Source: Sclerotinia nivalis (Eukaryota > Ascomycota > Leotiomycetes > Helotiales > Sclerotiniaceae). From it: a stretch of DNA of 64,000 nucleotides. The position numbers were made by a program, and so were the translations under genes. The stretch is taken from positions 1,550,001-1,614,000 of the forward strand of contig JAPEIS010000013.1 of assembly GCA_029531795.1 (NCBI GenBank), read 5' to 3'. Positions 13,553 to 25,339 of the stretch are shown one piece after another; within the stretch, counting starts at the first letter, position 1; every line of letters begins with the position of its first letter. The notes under the pieces were generated by a model that had not been told where the DNA came from, did no database searches, and saw only the letters and a list, made by a program, of their open reading frames with translations.

Positions 13553-14692
13553 GTTGTGCTGAGTATATCGATGTCTAGGTATTGTCATGCGCCAGGGACC
13601 TTTTCTGGATATTGGCATCATGCGAATTGCTGATAGGATTATGGGGTTGGGGCTGACCTTTGGCACTTGGTTTCTCTTCGAAGTTCTTGGTTCGAATGGG
13701 AACTTGTAAGTCGAAAGTATTGGCAAGCACGCAAATTGGCGGAGGGCGTGTTCATTTCACCGTGGTTTCCATGGAGCTTAGGTATTATGTTAGTGATAGT
13801 ATAATTTTTTTACTTACTTGAAGCATGAGAGTTATGCGCAGTGTATTGAATGAACATATGAAATGGTGTTGAATTGTTGACGGTATACTTGCAGCAGAAT
13901 ATTTTAACATGGTGTTCGCTTAAGTTGAACAACGAAAGGGGAAGTCGTGTAGTAGTTCCTTCCTTTCTCGCCGCACGGTTTATTTGATCTGATTTACTGA
14001 AATGCCGTAAGTATAGAAGCCCATTCTTTACAGCATTGCTATGGTAGGTTGGCAAATTACCACAATCCAGCCACAGGTATCTCTGTGAATGCGTGGATGA
14101 TGGCTTTTAGCCTAATGTCTTTCGTTTGATCAGCCAAAGTCTGCGATCACTGACATATTTGAGAGGTACGAATTCGTGAGTTGAGATTGACCTAAAACAA
14201 AGAAAAAGAATTGCAGTAGCTATTGAAGCAACTTATAATGTGATGCGTTATTTCATTTTTCAGATCTCACGTTACATGAGTGTACTACCAAGGCATGCGT
14301 CCATGGATTTGAAAAGTCCATACGCACCCAAATGGTTTGTTAGCCATCTTTGATGTGAGAGTTCATAAACTCGAAATCAGATCCTAATGTACATTGCGTG
14401 GCACCATATGTACAACCGCACAATATATGCAATCCTACTGCGCGAGTTCCTGTATAAGAAATGCCCATGGCCATGCACCCGAACCGAAACAATAAATATA
14501 CTGGTGGTGAACTTGATTGTAATGACTTTAAGCTGCGGGTTGAGGTCAATGACAGTTGACTCCATCGCCACAAGTAGCATTATACCGTCCCAGTGTATGG
14601 CCTTTGTGCATCTCTTATTACTGAGTTTTTGCGGTATCTGAATTCATTTTCCACCTTTCTATATTCAAATCGTTCCAAAAAGATATCCTTCG
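13553..14692. other. intergenic region
   Basis: Lies between the convergent ends of the large gene (+) and the small membrane protein (-). Open frames here are short, overlap on both strands and show no recognisable domain. Nothing else stands out. Confidence 0.6.
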
Positions 14693-15148
14693 CTACGGTG
14701 GTTTTGAGCCTTTCTCATCAACACTTGACTTGAAGCCCAAAATCCCCCCCAAGACACCCCCAGGTTTCGGCACCGGGCACTCGCGCTTTGCTTTCCTCCT
14801 CCCTTCCATTTCCTCCCCATCATCCGATTCCCCACTACCACCCATTTCCTCCCGTACCTTCTCATTGAAATCCTTATATTCACTTATTCCCTCCCTTTCT
14901 CCTCGCTCAACCTTCAATGCCCTTCGGCCCTGTGCCTGTTCTTGTCCTTGCTCCCCACCCTCATCAACAGGACATTTCCTCCTTCTCCTCCTCAGTCTCT
15001 GCGATCCCGACCCATCATCCGCATATACGACGCGTGGTGCTGGACATGGGAGGACATGCGGAAGCGCTACTATAAAGAAACTAGCAAAGAGGGTGCCTGC
15101 GAAGAGGGAGGAGGTAAATTTTGAGCGGGGGTGAAGATGAGGTGGCAT
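14693..15148 (-). CDS. small N-terminally membrane-anchored protein (151 aa)
   Basis: Single-exon frame of 151 aa. After a short basic leader (MPPHLHPRSK) there is one hydrophobic segment at residues ~12-33 (SSLFAGTLFASFFIVALPHVL), then an Arg cluster (LRRRRRK, ~residues 53-59), an acidic/Gly-rich linker, and a C-terminal CPVPKPGGVLGGILGF motif (~residues 125-140). The combination of N-terminal anchor, arginine patch and CPxPKPxG motif gives the impression of a small conserved fungal organelle or membrane protein of unknown function. I cannot name the family. The hydrophobic segment could be a signal anchor or a mitochondrial inner-membrane anchor. The gene is transcribed away from the PPG1 gene. 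Confidence 0.7.
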   Translation of the reverse strand: MPPHLHPRSKFTSSLFAGTLFASFFIVALPHVLPCPAPRVVYADDGSGSQRLRRRRRKCPVDEGGEQGQEQAQGRRALKVERGEREGISEYKDFNEKVREEMGGSGESDDGEEMEGRRKAKRECPVPKPGGVLGGILGFKSSVDEKGSKPP

Positions 15149-15989
15149 GGTTTTTATTATATAGGTCGAAGGGAATGTGGTGATATTTTGTTTAAATGAA
15201 TGAAATCTCTCTTAGGAGCGTATTAGCAGTGGGTTTATATTATGTAGAAGAATACTTACTTATTATTGCATCTTTGTTGAAAACATTGATATGGGGTGAA
15301 GTTGGGGGGGGGGGGGTAGTCTTCAATTGACGTAGTTGAACATATGAACATAAAAAATGATGGGATATCATCGGGTATTAATTAATTAATTTGTTCTTGG
15401 TTTAAGGCCTAAATTTACCTAAGGTGATAGGCATGACCCTAGCTTCTCCCAAATTTGAGTGAGCTTCAATGCTCAAAGCTCCAATGCTCACTCATTCCAC
15501 TAGCGTAATCTTGAGGCACCCTTATCACAATTCGAGGCTGTAGAAAATTATAATTCAACCAACAATTTCAATAAAAGTAATGAAACATCAACTGAGCTTA
15601 CAATGACAGCGATATAATTTGTTTTCAATCTTTTTACTTTGAACTGGAATTTATCTGGTCTTTCTTTCCTGGATAGTAATTTTCTCCAGCTTTGAGATAC
15701 ATAGGATATTTCGCCATCCGTTTGCGCCCCCCCAGAAATCTCGATGCGCCGTTGACAATCACGCGTTGTTATTAAAAGAAATCGACAAAAGATATTGGAC
15801 ATATCGAATTCAGATCTTAGTTCTTTCGAATGAGCTGAGTCGCAGATTTTAAACGGCCAATAGATTGAGATTGCGCCTCATCAACATCTTGGAGCTATCT
15901 ACATTACATCAACTCCGTAAACGCCAATTTGGTTCTACTTGATACCTCAGAACCCCAAGAACTCGAATCGAAGAAATTAAGTGGCAAAG
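15149..15989. other. shared promoter region (small membrane protein / PPG1)
   Basis: Divergent intergenic region of about 840 bp. It contains a 13-nt poly-G run at 15304-15316 and AT-rich DNA. The 84-codon minus-strand frame at 15548-15802 has no recognisable feature. Confidence 0.6.
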
Positions 15990-17454
15990 ATGAGTGATTT
16001 GGATAGGTACAGCTTCTGCGACTTCTATTAGAAGGTTCCAATCTGACTTGACTCAGAGCCATATCGCAATTGCGAGCTTGTCGACCAATCCCAGAAGCAG
16101 AGGTTCGAGAATTATGTCATAAAGCGAGGGAATTGTTAATAGAGGAAGGGAATGTGGTCACAGTAACAGCGCCAGTTACGGTATGGTGTCATGAATTTGC
16201 GCAGTGATGGATCGATGTTGACGGATTTATGCAGATATGTGGTGATATTCATGGTCAATTTCATGATCTTATGGAACTGTTCAGAGTAGGTGGTGATGTA
16301 CCTGATACGAATTATCTATTTATGGGTAAGGTTTCAAGGCAGTGTCAATGGCAGATTTGATACTAACTTGCATAGGTGATTTCGTCGATCGAGGTTTCTA
16401 CTCCTTGGAATCTTTCCTCCTCCTCCTATGTCTCAAAGTACGATACCCAGATCGAATGACCTTGATTCGAGGTAATCATGAATCTAGACAAATTACAACA
16501 GTTTACGGATTTTATGACGAATGTTTACGGAAGTATGGAAGCGCAAATGTATGGAGATACTGTTGCGAAGTGTTTGATTATCTTGCTCTCGGTGCAATTG
16601 TACTCGGGGCATCAAGCAGTCTCCAACCTACATCTATGCCAAACGGTGAACACAGCGCCACTTCGACACAAGAATTTAATGACGAAGATGTTGAAATTGA
16701 AATCTTAAATGTAGATGGAAGTATCATGAACAAATTTTTACGAAATAGGGAAAGGATTAGCAAAAGACAGCCATCCTTAGATTCAGAAATGAGTTCATCG
16801 GACAAGGGTTCCCCAAGTCCTCAGAGCAAATTTCCAAACAGCACCGGACCTCCTGGTTCTGGAGCTTCAGGTTACAGCGGAGGCAGTGCTGGTAATTCCT
16901 CCGGCGCAGTATTCTGTGTTCATGGAGGACTCTCCCCTCTAATCCAAGCCGTTGATAAAATTCGCCTTCTCGACCGCAAACAAGAAGTCCCCCACGAAGG
17001 CGCCATGTGTGATCTTCTCTGGTCTGATCCAGACGAAATAGACGGATGGGGTCTCTCCCCCCGTGGCGCAGGATTTCTCTTCGGAGCCGACATTGTCAAA
17101 ATGTTCAACCATACAAACGACCTCTCGATGATCGCTCGCGCCCATCAATTAGTAATGGAAGGATTTAAAGAAACATTCGACCATAGCATCGTCACCGTCT
17201 GGTCCGCGCCAAACTACTGCTACAGATGTGGAAACGTAGCAGCAATCATGGAATTAGGCGAAGACGGCACGGGAAACGGGATAATGGCAAGAAGTAATGG
17301 GGAAGTGAGTAGAGGCAATGGAGCCAACGCGCCGCTACTAGAAGATAAAATACCCTTGAGTGGACCGGCGAGGAGATATAGGGTTTTCCATGCGGCGCCC
17401 CAGGATTCAAGGGGGATGCCGGCGAAGAAACCGGTGGCGGATTATTTTTTGTGA
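15990..17454 (+). CDS. PPG1: PPG1-type Ser/Thr protein phosphatase (PP2A-like)
   Basis: Metal-dependent Ser/Thr phosphatase of the PPP family. Model join(15990..16006, 16057..16180, 16235..16325, 16376..17454), 436 aa. The introns are 50, 54 and 50 nt with GTACAG, GTATGG and GTAAGG donors, and frames agree at each junction. Signature motifs are present in order: GDIHGQ (residues 50-55, exon 3), GDFVDRG (78-84, split by intron 3), RGNHES (109-114), HGG (260-262) and the RAHQLVMEG / [12 protein letters not shown] region near the end. The protein ends DYFL, the PP2A-like carboxy terminus. A ~100-residue low-complexity Ser/Gly-rich insertion (~154-253) sits between the catalytic halves, which makes it longer than yeast Ppg1 (about 370 aa). 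PPG1 phosphatases act in glycogen metabolism and in the Far/STRIPAK complex of yeast; the role here is inferred from the family. Confidence 0.93.
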
Positions 17455-17991
17455 TGAGATTTTTGCGGGCCGTGTGTGTTGAAAGATATCATGTATGACC
17501 TCGTAGGAGATATTGTAGAAAGGTTTCACCCACTTGTTCATCTTATGGATATCGAGATCTGTATGTATTTATTTATGTATGTATCTATGTATGAAGAAAG
17601 GAAAACTGAGTCATGTTCTACATATACCTACATACCTATACACACACCTACATATGTAATTTCATGTAATTTCATGTTCATGTACTTCATGTAAAGCAAG
17701 CAGCATTAGTATCAGCAGCACGAAAATGTACATTTCATCCTTTGTTGATTATAAGATAATGTGATATGTAGCTATCGAGGTGACTAGTAGTGAATTTCTC
17801 CATCCGTAAGAGGTATCAATCATATCGTAGATATTGATTTTCATCCTTAGTATCCCATTTCATTCCCCATCCATTCATATCATATCCACATACTGCATTC
17901 CCAAACCCAAACCCAAATCCAAATCCAAATCCAAATCCAAATCCAAACCCAAACTCATACCCACCACACACACCACCACACACACCACCAC
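17455..17991. other. convergent intergenic region with CCAAAT/CCAAAC microsatellite
   Basis: 3' flanks of PPG1 (+) and the J-protein (-). From about 17900 to 17955 there is a hexamer array of CCAAAC and CCAAAT units, followed by a CCACCACACA-type run to about 17990. Confidence 0.8.
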
Positions 17992-19148
17992 CTAACCCAA
18001 AGGTTTAACCTTCTTCTTTTTTTTCTTCTCCCCGCCACCCGCAGCTCCACCCCCCTTCTTAGCAAATTCCCTCCAACTCCCAATCCTCTCCTCCCTACTC
18101 TCCTCCCACTTAACCTCATTTTCCCTCTTCCTCTTCCTCGCCTCCTGTTCCTCCTCCACCCTCTTCATTTCCCTCCCCTCCTCCTGCATCTGCGCCTTAA
18201 CCTGTCTCCTCCTCCTCTGCTCATTCTCAATCAGTACAAACGTAGTTTTTTCCCTCCACGCCTTCCGAAACTCCTCACTGGGTTCCTTGACTTCCGCACT
18301 ATCTCTATTCAGACCCTTTTCCCGCATGACTAACATTCGAGCATCGGCAATCGATTCATCGAGTCTTTCGCGGTGTTTTTCATCCATAAGTTCCGTTTGT
18401 GCTTTTTTTAATCGGTCGAATGCGTCTGGGGCGAGTGGATTGCGTGTTTTGTCTGGATGGATTAGGAGGGATTTTACGCGGTAACATTTTTTGATGTCGG
18501 ATTCGCCGACTCCGGGTTGGAGGTCTAGGACTGCGTAGCTGTTTGTGTGGGTTTGTTAGCATTTGATCGTAGCGCATTTGTACCACTTCCTCAAACTTAA
18601 ACTCAGACTCAATTCCTCGTCCGCCCTTATGCCATCTTCAATTGAAGCAATGAAAAGAATAAAACTTACGCATCTAAACGAAAGGCTTTTAATATCCTAT
18701 CGATTTCTGTATCCTATAGATCACACATCGAATTAGCATTCATCCCATCAAGTCCAATCCCACAAATTATCTCCCGACCAGACACCAAACACATCCCTCT
18801 GCCTTCCTCTCCCTCCTTTCAGTCCCCTCCCCTCCCTCCCCCTCAAAACCACACCCAAAATAAAAAGAAAACAAAAGATCATACTTTCATAAACTCCTTC
18901 GCCTCACTCTCCAACCCCTCCAGCGCATCCAAATCATCCTGTTGATCCTTTCCATCTACTTGTACTCCCGCTTCCTCCTTCACTTCCCCCTTCACTTTCT
19001 CCTTCTTAACTTCCCCCTTCGCCCCATCCCTCCCACCCCCCTTCACTCCCTCCCTCCCCCCACCATCCTCACTCTTAATCCTATCCCCATCCCCCTCCAT
19101 CTTCATCCTCTTCGCATCCGGTGTCGTCGCCATCGCAGTCGCAGTCAT
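17992..19148 (-). CDS. spf31: DNAJC8 / spf31-type splicing-associated J-protein
   Basis: Co-chaperone of the DNAJC8 family, associated with the spliceosome in man and fission yeast. Model complement(join(17992..18538, 18670..18713, 18885..19148)), 284 aa. Exon 2 is only 44 nt; frames match at both junctions (GTATGA and GTAAGT donors, TAG and CAG acceptors). The N-terminus (~1-80) is Lys/Glu/Gly-rich and low complexity. The J-domain spans ~91-155, with the catalytic HPD at residues 130-132 (SLLIHPDKTRNPLAP). A long charged helix follows (RKRKRENEVKWEESREERIGS...). The ESREERIGSWREF segment near the C-terminus matches the ESRDGRVDSWRNF region of human DNAJC8, which is the best evidence for this subfamily over a generic J-protein. 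The tail is a poly-Lys patch. Confidence 0.9.
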
Positions 19149-19865
19149 ATCTCACAGTTTCCCAATCAATCTCTCTACTCCCCAGCAACCAATCAATCAA
19201 TCCTCAATTCCACAAATCAATCAATCAATCAATCAATTTCCTTTTTGAAATTTAAAAAACAAAATGACAAAGAGTGAAAATGAGAATGGAATGGGAAGAA
19301 TGGAAAGACACCGATAAGATCGAATCAGACCCAAGAGATCATGAAGTGAAGCTAGTTAACGCTTGGACCATGGTCTAAAATGCGGATCGTTCACCTTTGA
19401 AAATGAGATGGCCTTGCTTATATAATCCAGATGGAATGGTGATTATGTCAAGATTTACTTTGCTCCGGGTGAGGTATTACTAGGTATTTATATTCACATT
19501 ACAATTTCATCCAAATCATACTAATTAATTTCATCATGATAATTTTTGACTACAGGCCTAATAAATAGACTCTGTTCCGTCTCCGCTGATATCGAGTCAA
19601 GGGTATCAATCTACTCTCAAAAACCAAAGATGGAAAGAAAACCAGAGTCTCTTTCTCATCATCCATGCATCATCCATGCCAACTACCGCATTAAACTAAA
19701 AAACATTAAAGAAGTTTGGCACGAATTAGCCCTCAATATTCCATTCCTCCACCAATCCACCCATTCGATATTTTCCCGGGGTATATAATCTTCTCATCTC
19801 AATCTCATAACATTGGTCCTAGAAGACCCATTATAGACCTTCACATCACTCATCCCTTGCTCTGC
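19149..19865. other. intergenic region with AATC microsatellite
   Basis: Promoter side of the J-protein and 3' flank of the CSC1-type gene, both on the minus strand. An AATC tetramer array lies at about 19215-19238, with a shorter one at 19190-19202. No gene is seen. Confidence 0.7.
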
Positions 19866-22679
19866 TCAATAGAAAATCTTAGGTTGCCAAAGTGGTGGTC
19901 TGGCTCCTTCAACATCCCAAACCAAGTTATTCTTCTCATCAAGAGTACACCCATCATCCGTAATTGGGATAACCTTACTGGTATGCGCAACCTCCTGTGC
20001 ACTAATTCCTGCCTGATCTCTTGGGATCCATAAAAGTGGAGGTTCGGAGACAACAGCGGGAGGATAATATGCGTTTCGAGCGGAGACTTCATCGTACAAC
20101 TCTTCTGGGTTGATATTATCGCGTGGGACGAGTTGGCGCATGGTAGCGTAGTCGCAGTGGATGTGTGGTTTGAAGAATTTGGCAAAGAGGCCACCCTGAG
20201 GTTTGGAGTGCGGTACAAGGTCGCTAGTTCCGTTCTTTTCGTTATTTTTCTCATGGGAGACGGTTGGACTACCGCTCATACCGGCTTCCAGCTCCCCCCG
20301 GATAGATTCTTCTTCTGCTTCGAGAGTTTTTGGGAGAGTAGAGAGAAGAGGATCCATAGCTGCGTTGAGAGATATGTGGTATAAGATGGTGAAAACGAGG
20401 AATATAATCATGAGTGCCATTGGGCCCCATGCTTTACCAATGGCGAAGAGACCGATCAAGCAAAGTTCCGAAAGGTATACTCCGGTAAGTAGTTGTTGGA
20501 GGGCACGTGGGTAGATAAGACCTTTGGTATCGATTTGAGCGTCGGTGACAAAGAGAATGTTGTATCTGTAGGCTAGATAGAATAGACCCATACCGATGGT
20601 TGCAAAACCCATGATGAGCGGAGCAATACAGGAATAGGTGATGCCAATCACGGCAATGTTCGTGAATACTGGAAGAGTGCTACCCCAAGAGATTGCACTC
20701 AAGCTCGTCCATTTCGTGTACATCTTTCTTGGAGTACCGGCCAAGAATTTATAGAGAAGTTTGAAGACGAAGAATCCCACAACTTGGGAAATAACTCCAG
20801 CAGCAACAGTCAACCCTTGAACTATAAAGTAGGAGATATAGAAGTTGGAGGCACTAGGCAATTTGTTTGCAAGAAGGCTGAGGATTCCAGTTGGGTTATT
20901 GATGAGCTGGTATAAAACGGCTGATGCGGATGATGCAATAGTTACAACCAAGAAAACTTGAACGACTTGGAAGGTAAAGTATGCATTTTGGGTAAAGAGT
21001 TCCACGCGTGCAGTAGTTGGTTCGCCGGAAAGTTTTGCGCAAACTTTTTCATGTTAGCATAGTCCATGACGATTTCGATGAGGGTAACTTACGTCTCATG
21101 ATAATGGGAACAAGGGACATGAGAATCGACAGAGCCACGGAGGGCAAGAGACCAGATATTACACCCATAATCCAATTTGGCACAGCCTTTAACCATGACA
21201 GCCAGCTAAAGGATTCCAAGTATGTAACGTTCGAAATAAGACCAACCGCCGCAACTGGAATAGCCCAGAAAACAATCATTGCAGTGATAAATCCAACAAC
21301 GGCAAATCTTCGAAGAACTCTTTGCCACCATGAGATAGTCAAAGATTTCCAGATAACTTCCCTAGGATGAACGCCGATATATCTGGGAGACATTTGAAGA
21401 GCCTGATGATGAGCGAGGGTTTGGAAAGCGATTTGGGCGTCCGATTGATGGGCGAATTCAATAAATACTGATCCAACCTTACGAGTCTCTCCGGCCAAAT
21501 AAGTACTTTGTGCGGCTTCAGTTTCTGGGATGACAGTTTCTAGCTGACTTCGAGCCCAATCGATTGTGTCAACCTTCTTTCCATATAGACCAAATTTGCC
21601 AAGCTTGTGTGTAGGACGCTCCTTTTGAGGAACCCATCTAGCGGCTAGTGATCCAGATTCGCCATTGTCATCTATGACAGGTTGTTCTTCTTGACTGGCG
21701 CCATTCTTGATTGCCTTGAGTCTTTCGCCGTTTGCTGTCTTGATAAGTTTTACCTCTGCACTTTCAAGTTTCAAGGCAATATCATCGCGCTTCTCGACGA
21801 GTTCCTCCACCTTTTCAGTGTCTGCAACTACCCAAATGTGTCGTACTGAGCTTCCAAAGACTTTTCGAAGTTTGCTTTCCTCAAGATATGCTGCTGGAAC
21901 TGATACGAAGAGAACTGTTCTTGATGAGATACGGTTTGCGAAAACTGGGTTGAGTAAGAAGGCTTGTCGAAGGTTGACATAATAGATAGTTTCTCTGGTA
22001 ACAAGGAAAAGAACACTAAGTAATTGGTTATTAGTAAATGTCTCAGAAGTTAGACCTTTCGGTGTCTCAATTGAAATGGGAAGATTTCAGGGAAAGCGCA
22101 TGGGTTTATAAAAAGGGACTCGAAAAGGTTGACCTACAATCCAAAGAAAATCCATCCAATGAAACAAGTCGCATAGTATCGATTCCTTCCAGATGATGTA
22201 GAACTATCAATGTTACCCATAGAGAGCATATCAAGTTGTTTCGCTCCACCTCCTCCAGTAGCATTGATTGGGAAAAGGACAGGCCATGTGATACAGCAAC
22301 CAACAAACATAATGACCACCGTCATTCGTAAAAATCGAAGGAACAAGTAGGCATCAAGACCTTGGTGTTGAAGTGCGTGTGTATCTGGAATCTTACGAAA
22401 AGGACCAATCCAATTGAACCATCCTGATGGCAGTGGTTTTGTCCGTTCTCTATTTTGATGTCAATACTTCCATCCATCTCTATCCATTTCTGAGTTTACT
22501 TACTCCTCACGCAACGCGCCTAGGTAAGTTCTAGGAGCATACCATCGTGCATTAGTTCTTCGTAAAACCAAGAAGATTACGAAGTAGGCAGCGGCAACAA
22601 TTAAGGTAGGTACCAAAGTTGCTACTAATCCAGATAAACTTTGCCCACTGCTGCCGGTGGATGCGCTGCTCGTGCTCAT
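19866..22679 (-). CDS. CSC1/OSCA/TMEM63-type osmosensitive cation channel (RSN1-like)
   Basis: Predicted multi-pass membrane protein of the calcium-permeable stress-gated cation channel family (formerly DUF221). Model complement(join(19866..21043, 21093..22015, 22138..22449, 22504..22679)), 862 aa. All three introns have good splice signals (GTAAGT, GTAGGT and GTAAGT donors) and frames match. Order: a short extracellular N-terminus with one membrane helix (LVATLVPTLIVAAAYFVIFL), the RSN1-type N-terminal domain with helices around MTVVIMFVGCCITWPVLF and a further helix near IGWIFFG, the cytosolic RRM-like domain (~residues 190-350; VFIEFAHQSDAQIAFQ), then the seven-helix core starting near LRRFAVVGFITAMIVFWAIP. 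The cytosolic tail carries SGSPTVSHEKNNEKNGT. Length is typical for the family. The leader holds a perfect hairpin (22697-22723) and a GTT microsatellite. Confidence 0.93.
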
Positions 22680-22696
22680 GATTATGAAGTTGATAT

Positions 22697-22723
22697 CTTC
22701 ACGATACCGGCGATATCGTGAAG
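22697..22723 (-). promoter_or_regulatory. perfect 10-bp inverted repeat just upstream of CSC1-type start codon
   Basis: CTTCACGATA (22697-22706) and TATCGTGAAG (22714-22723) are exact inverted repeats separated by 7 nt (CCGGCGA). The near edge is 17 nt before the ATG at 22679. If transcribed, it would form a 10-bp hairpin in the mRNA leader; as DNA it is a dyad that could bind a dimeric regulator. Confidence 0.6.
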
Positions 22724-22738
22724 TTCAGATCAATTGAG

Positions 22739-22815
22739 TTGTTGTTGTTTGTTGTTATTGTTATTGTTATGGTTATGGTTATGGTTATTGTTGTTGTTGT
22801 TGTTGTTGTTGTTGT
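22739..22815. repeat. GTT/GTTATG microsatellite
   Basis: About 77 bp of GTT, GTTATT and GGTTAT units in the 5' region of the CSC1-type gene. Confidence 0.9.
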
Positions 22816-25339
22816 CTTTGCTCAGGTGAGCAAAAATCAACAGAAGGGATGATCGAGTTTCGAAAAGGAGACGAAAGTAGAAATCAAAACAAACCGTTGA
22901 ACTGGGGGGGGAGGAAGTTAAAAGAGATAAATAATTCCCTTGAGACAAACGCGCGCTGGGACTAGGATTAAATAAATAAAGCTTGGGCCAAGATCCCTTG
23001 TTAATCTCTTGGAGCCAAAAAGCAGGAAATAAATGTAAGATGAAATGTCTAGTAGGCGAAAAATGACAATCGAGAGGTAAGGATCTTCGATATGACGAGA
23101 TATTACGCTTCGTTGCATGAAATAAATTCAGTGGCTGTTATTCTTTCGATTTACTTCTCAATGATGAAATAATAAGAATACAGGAATACAAGAATGTAAG
23201 AATTGATTGAATAAATTCGGAATGATCCGTGTCAAAAATCAAGATGGGATAGGAAGGAATCTTGATTCTACCTTAGAACCTTAGGAGCTTAGAAGCCAAG
23301 AATCATGAAAATGCTCAAGGATAGAACAGAGTCGGGTAGAGAAGCATGAAAGAATGATTAAATACGGTAGATAGATAGGTAGGTATGTATGTATGCATGT
23401 AGGTAACATTCGGGATCTCTAATGGGATAGTACCCAGAAACAAAGAAAAATAACAGATGTGAGAAAGCCTATCAGAACAATAGTACGGAGTAGGTAGGTC
23501 GTACTGCGGTACCTCGATCCTTCCTTATCCCCTAGTGTAGGTAGTATTTGCTTGCTGTACAATGAACCGTGTGGATATACATCAACGATCAAAAAATGCC
23601 TTGAAACTGATCTAGATCATTTTTGAACTTATCCAAAACCCTGTCTCCGCGTCTAGAGATGGGATGAAATCCATTTGAATTTTTATAGTAGCTGAACCCA
23701 TCTCTTCTCTTCACCCCTCACTCACTTTAATTCTTCATTCTTTAATCACATTATCGAATTAAAAGAATGGAATTTTAAAGAGGGAGAGAAAAAAAGAAAA
23801 AAGAAAAAAGAAAAAAAGGGCTTGAAACACAAATGCCAATTTCAAAAATGAACATGGATTGATGAGATAACCGAAGAATTGAGATGATCAAGGGTGCTTT
23901 AAGTGGACACTGGATACATTAGAAATACCCTTGTATAGCTGAATGAAATGATTGCTTCTTCGGCATATTTTTGCATATTTCCACTTTCTCACCAACCACT
24001 TTTTGAAGGCTTTTGGCGATAGATAACTAAGTCGTGGGCAGGACAACGTGTCTAGTTGTACAAGCACGTCGACGATCTATTGATATTGATATTGATATTG
24101 ATATTGATGCTTTAGCTTTATATTGTGGTCCATATACAGTTTGGAGAGGGTGAATGTCGATATGTACTTTAGCTACAATACAGTACTGGTGTAAAGTTCG
24201 CTCAATGGATACTTCCCTTCGAAAAAGTGTCAAATTGTAGAGATTGAAGTGAGGTTGTTATCTTGTACTCTAGCAATTCTCGGATATGAGTTTGTGCAAC
24301 TGATTCATCCAACTGTCAAATTGGTTAATCAGGTGCTAATCGGTACCTAGTACCTACCCTTTGCCTACTCTGGTTTTAATTGCTGTAGTGTAATGCTAAA
24401 TGTCAATACAATTTCACCAACAACCAACTCAATAGTCAAAAGCTTCAGAAAACGTTTGCTCCGATTAAAATGAATTGGACCCTCAATTAATTGCTTGATC
24501 CATACATCCCTGAAAAGCTTAGAAGACGCATTGGTAAAGTCCCTTGAAATCTCAGCTTTTTAGCCGCCGGTACTTATGTTTCGGTACTATCTCTATCATT
24601 TCGTTATCTCATTCAGCCCCAGTCAGCGGAAATCGTCCCCCTTTGCTCTTAGCTTCTATACAACACAAATTTCACCTGCAGAATTATGGCTTGCCGCCAC
24701 AGCTTGACATGGTTCTCATGACCTTGCCAGCCAGTGCCAGCTGAATCGTGTTTCCTTTGCACACCAGTTTGCCCCGCTCAATTCCAAACTATCACCGGTG
24801 AAGCTCATGAAAATTATATACATTCTTTGAAATGGGATTTCCCCGTGCGCGATTGATGTTCTGAAGCAGAAACAGAAATGAAATTGCTCCAGTGAGCGAT
24901 TGTTACACCTGTCGTACATAAGCTCTTACAAAGCATCTCCTCGGCTATCACCATGGCTAAGCATGTTGTACTCCTTCATCAGATCCTATTGATAAAATAG
25001 GGAAGAGAAATATGTTTGAGAAAACTACAAGACTTCTGAAAGTTGAAAGCAAAACATACATTGTTCATTTTATCAAAGAAATACTTCTATAATTCTAGTG
25101 TTGAATGAAATGCATTCCTTATATTTCATTGTCTTAACTCAAGCTTCACAACATGCGGTATACAAATTTCCTAAAGCGTCATTACCGTCTCTTAGGCTTT
25201 TCTTTCACCATAATATTTTCTATTTCGCAGTTTTTTCAACTGCTATGATAAGATTCAAGCTACAATTAGAGACTAATCAGTCTATAATAAACAACCTTTC
25301 ATAGCCATTCAACACAGGATACGACCAACACGAGAAATC
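22816..25339. other. intergenic region, about 2.5 kb
   Basis: Divergent promoter region between the CSC1-type gene (-) and the coiled-coil gene (+). It has GTAGGTAGGTATGTATG-like short repeats near 23380-23405 and purine-rich GAAAAAA runs near 23785-23820. No open frame with coding character is seen. Confidence 0.6.
24080..24108. repeat. TTGATA hexamer repeat
   Basis: Almost five perfect tandem copies of TTGATA. Confidence 0.9.
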
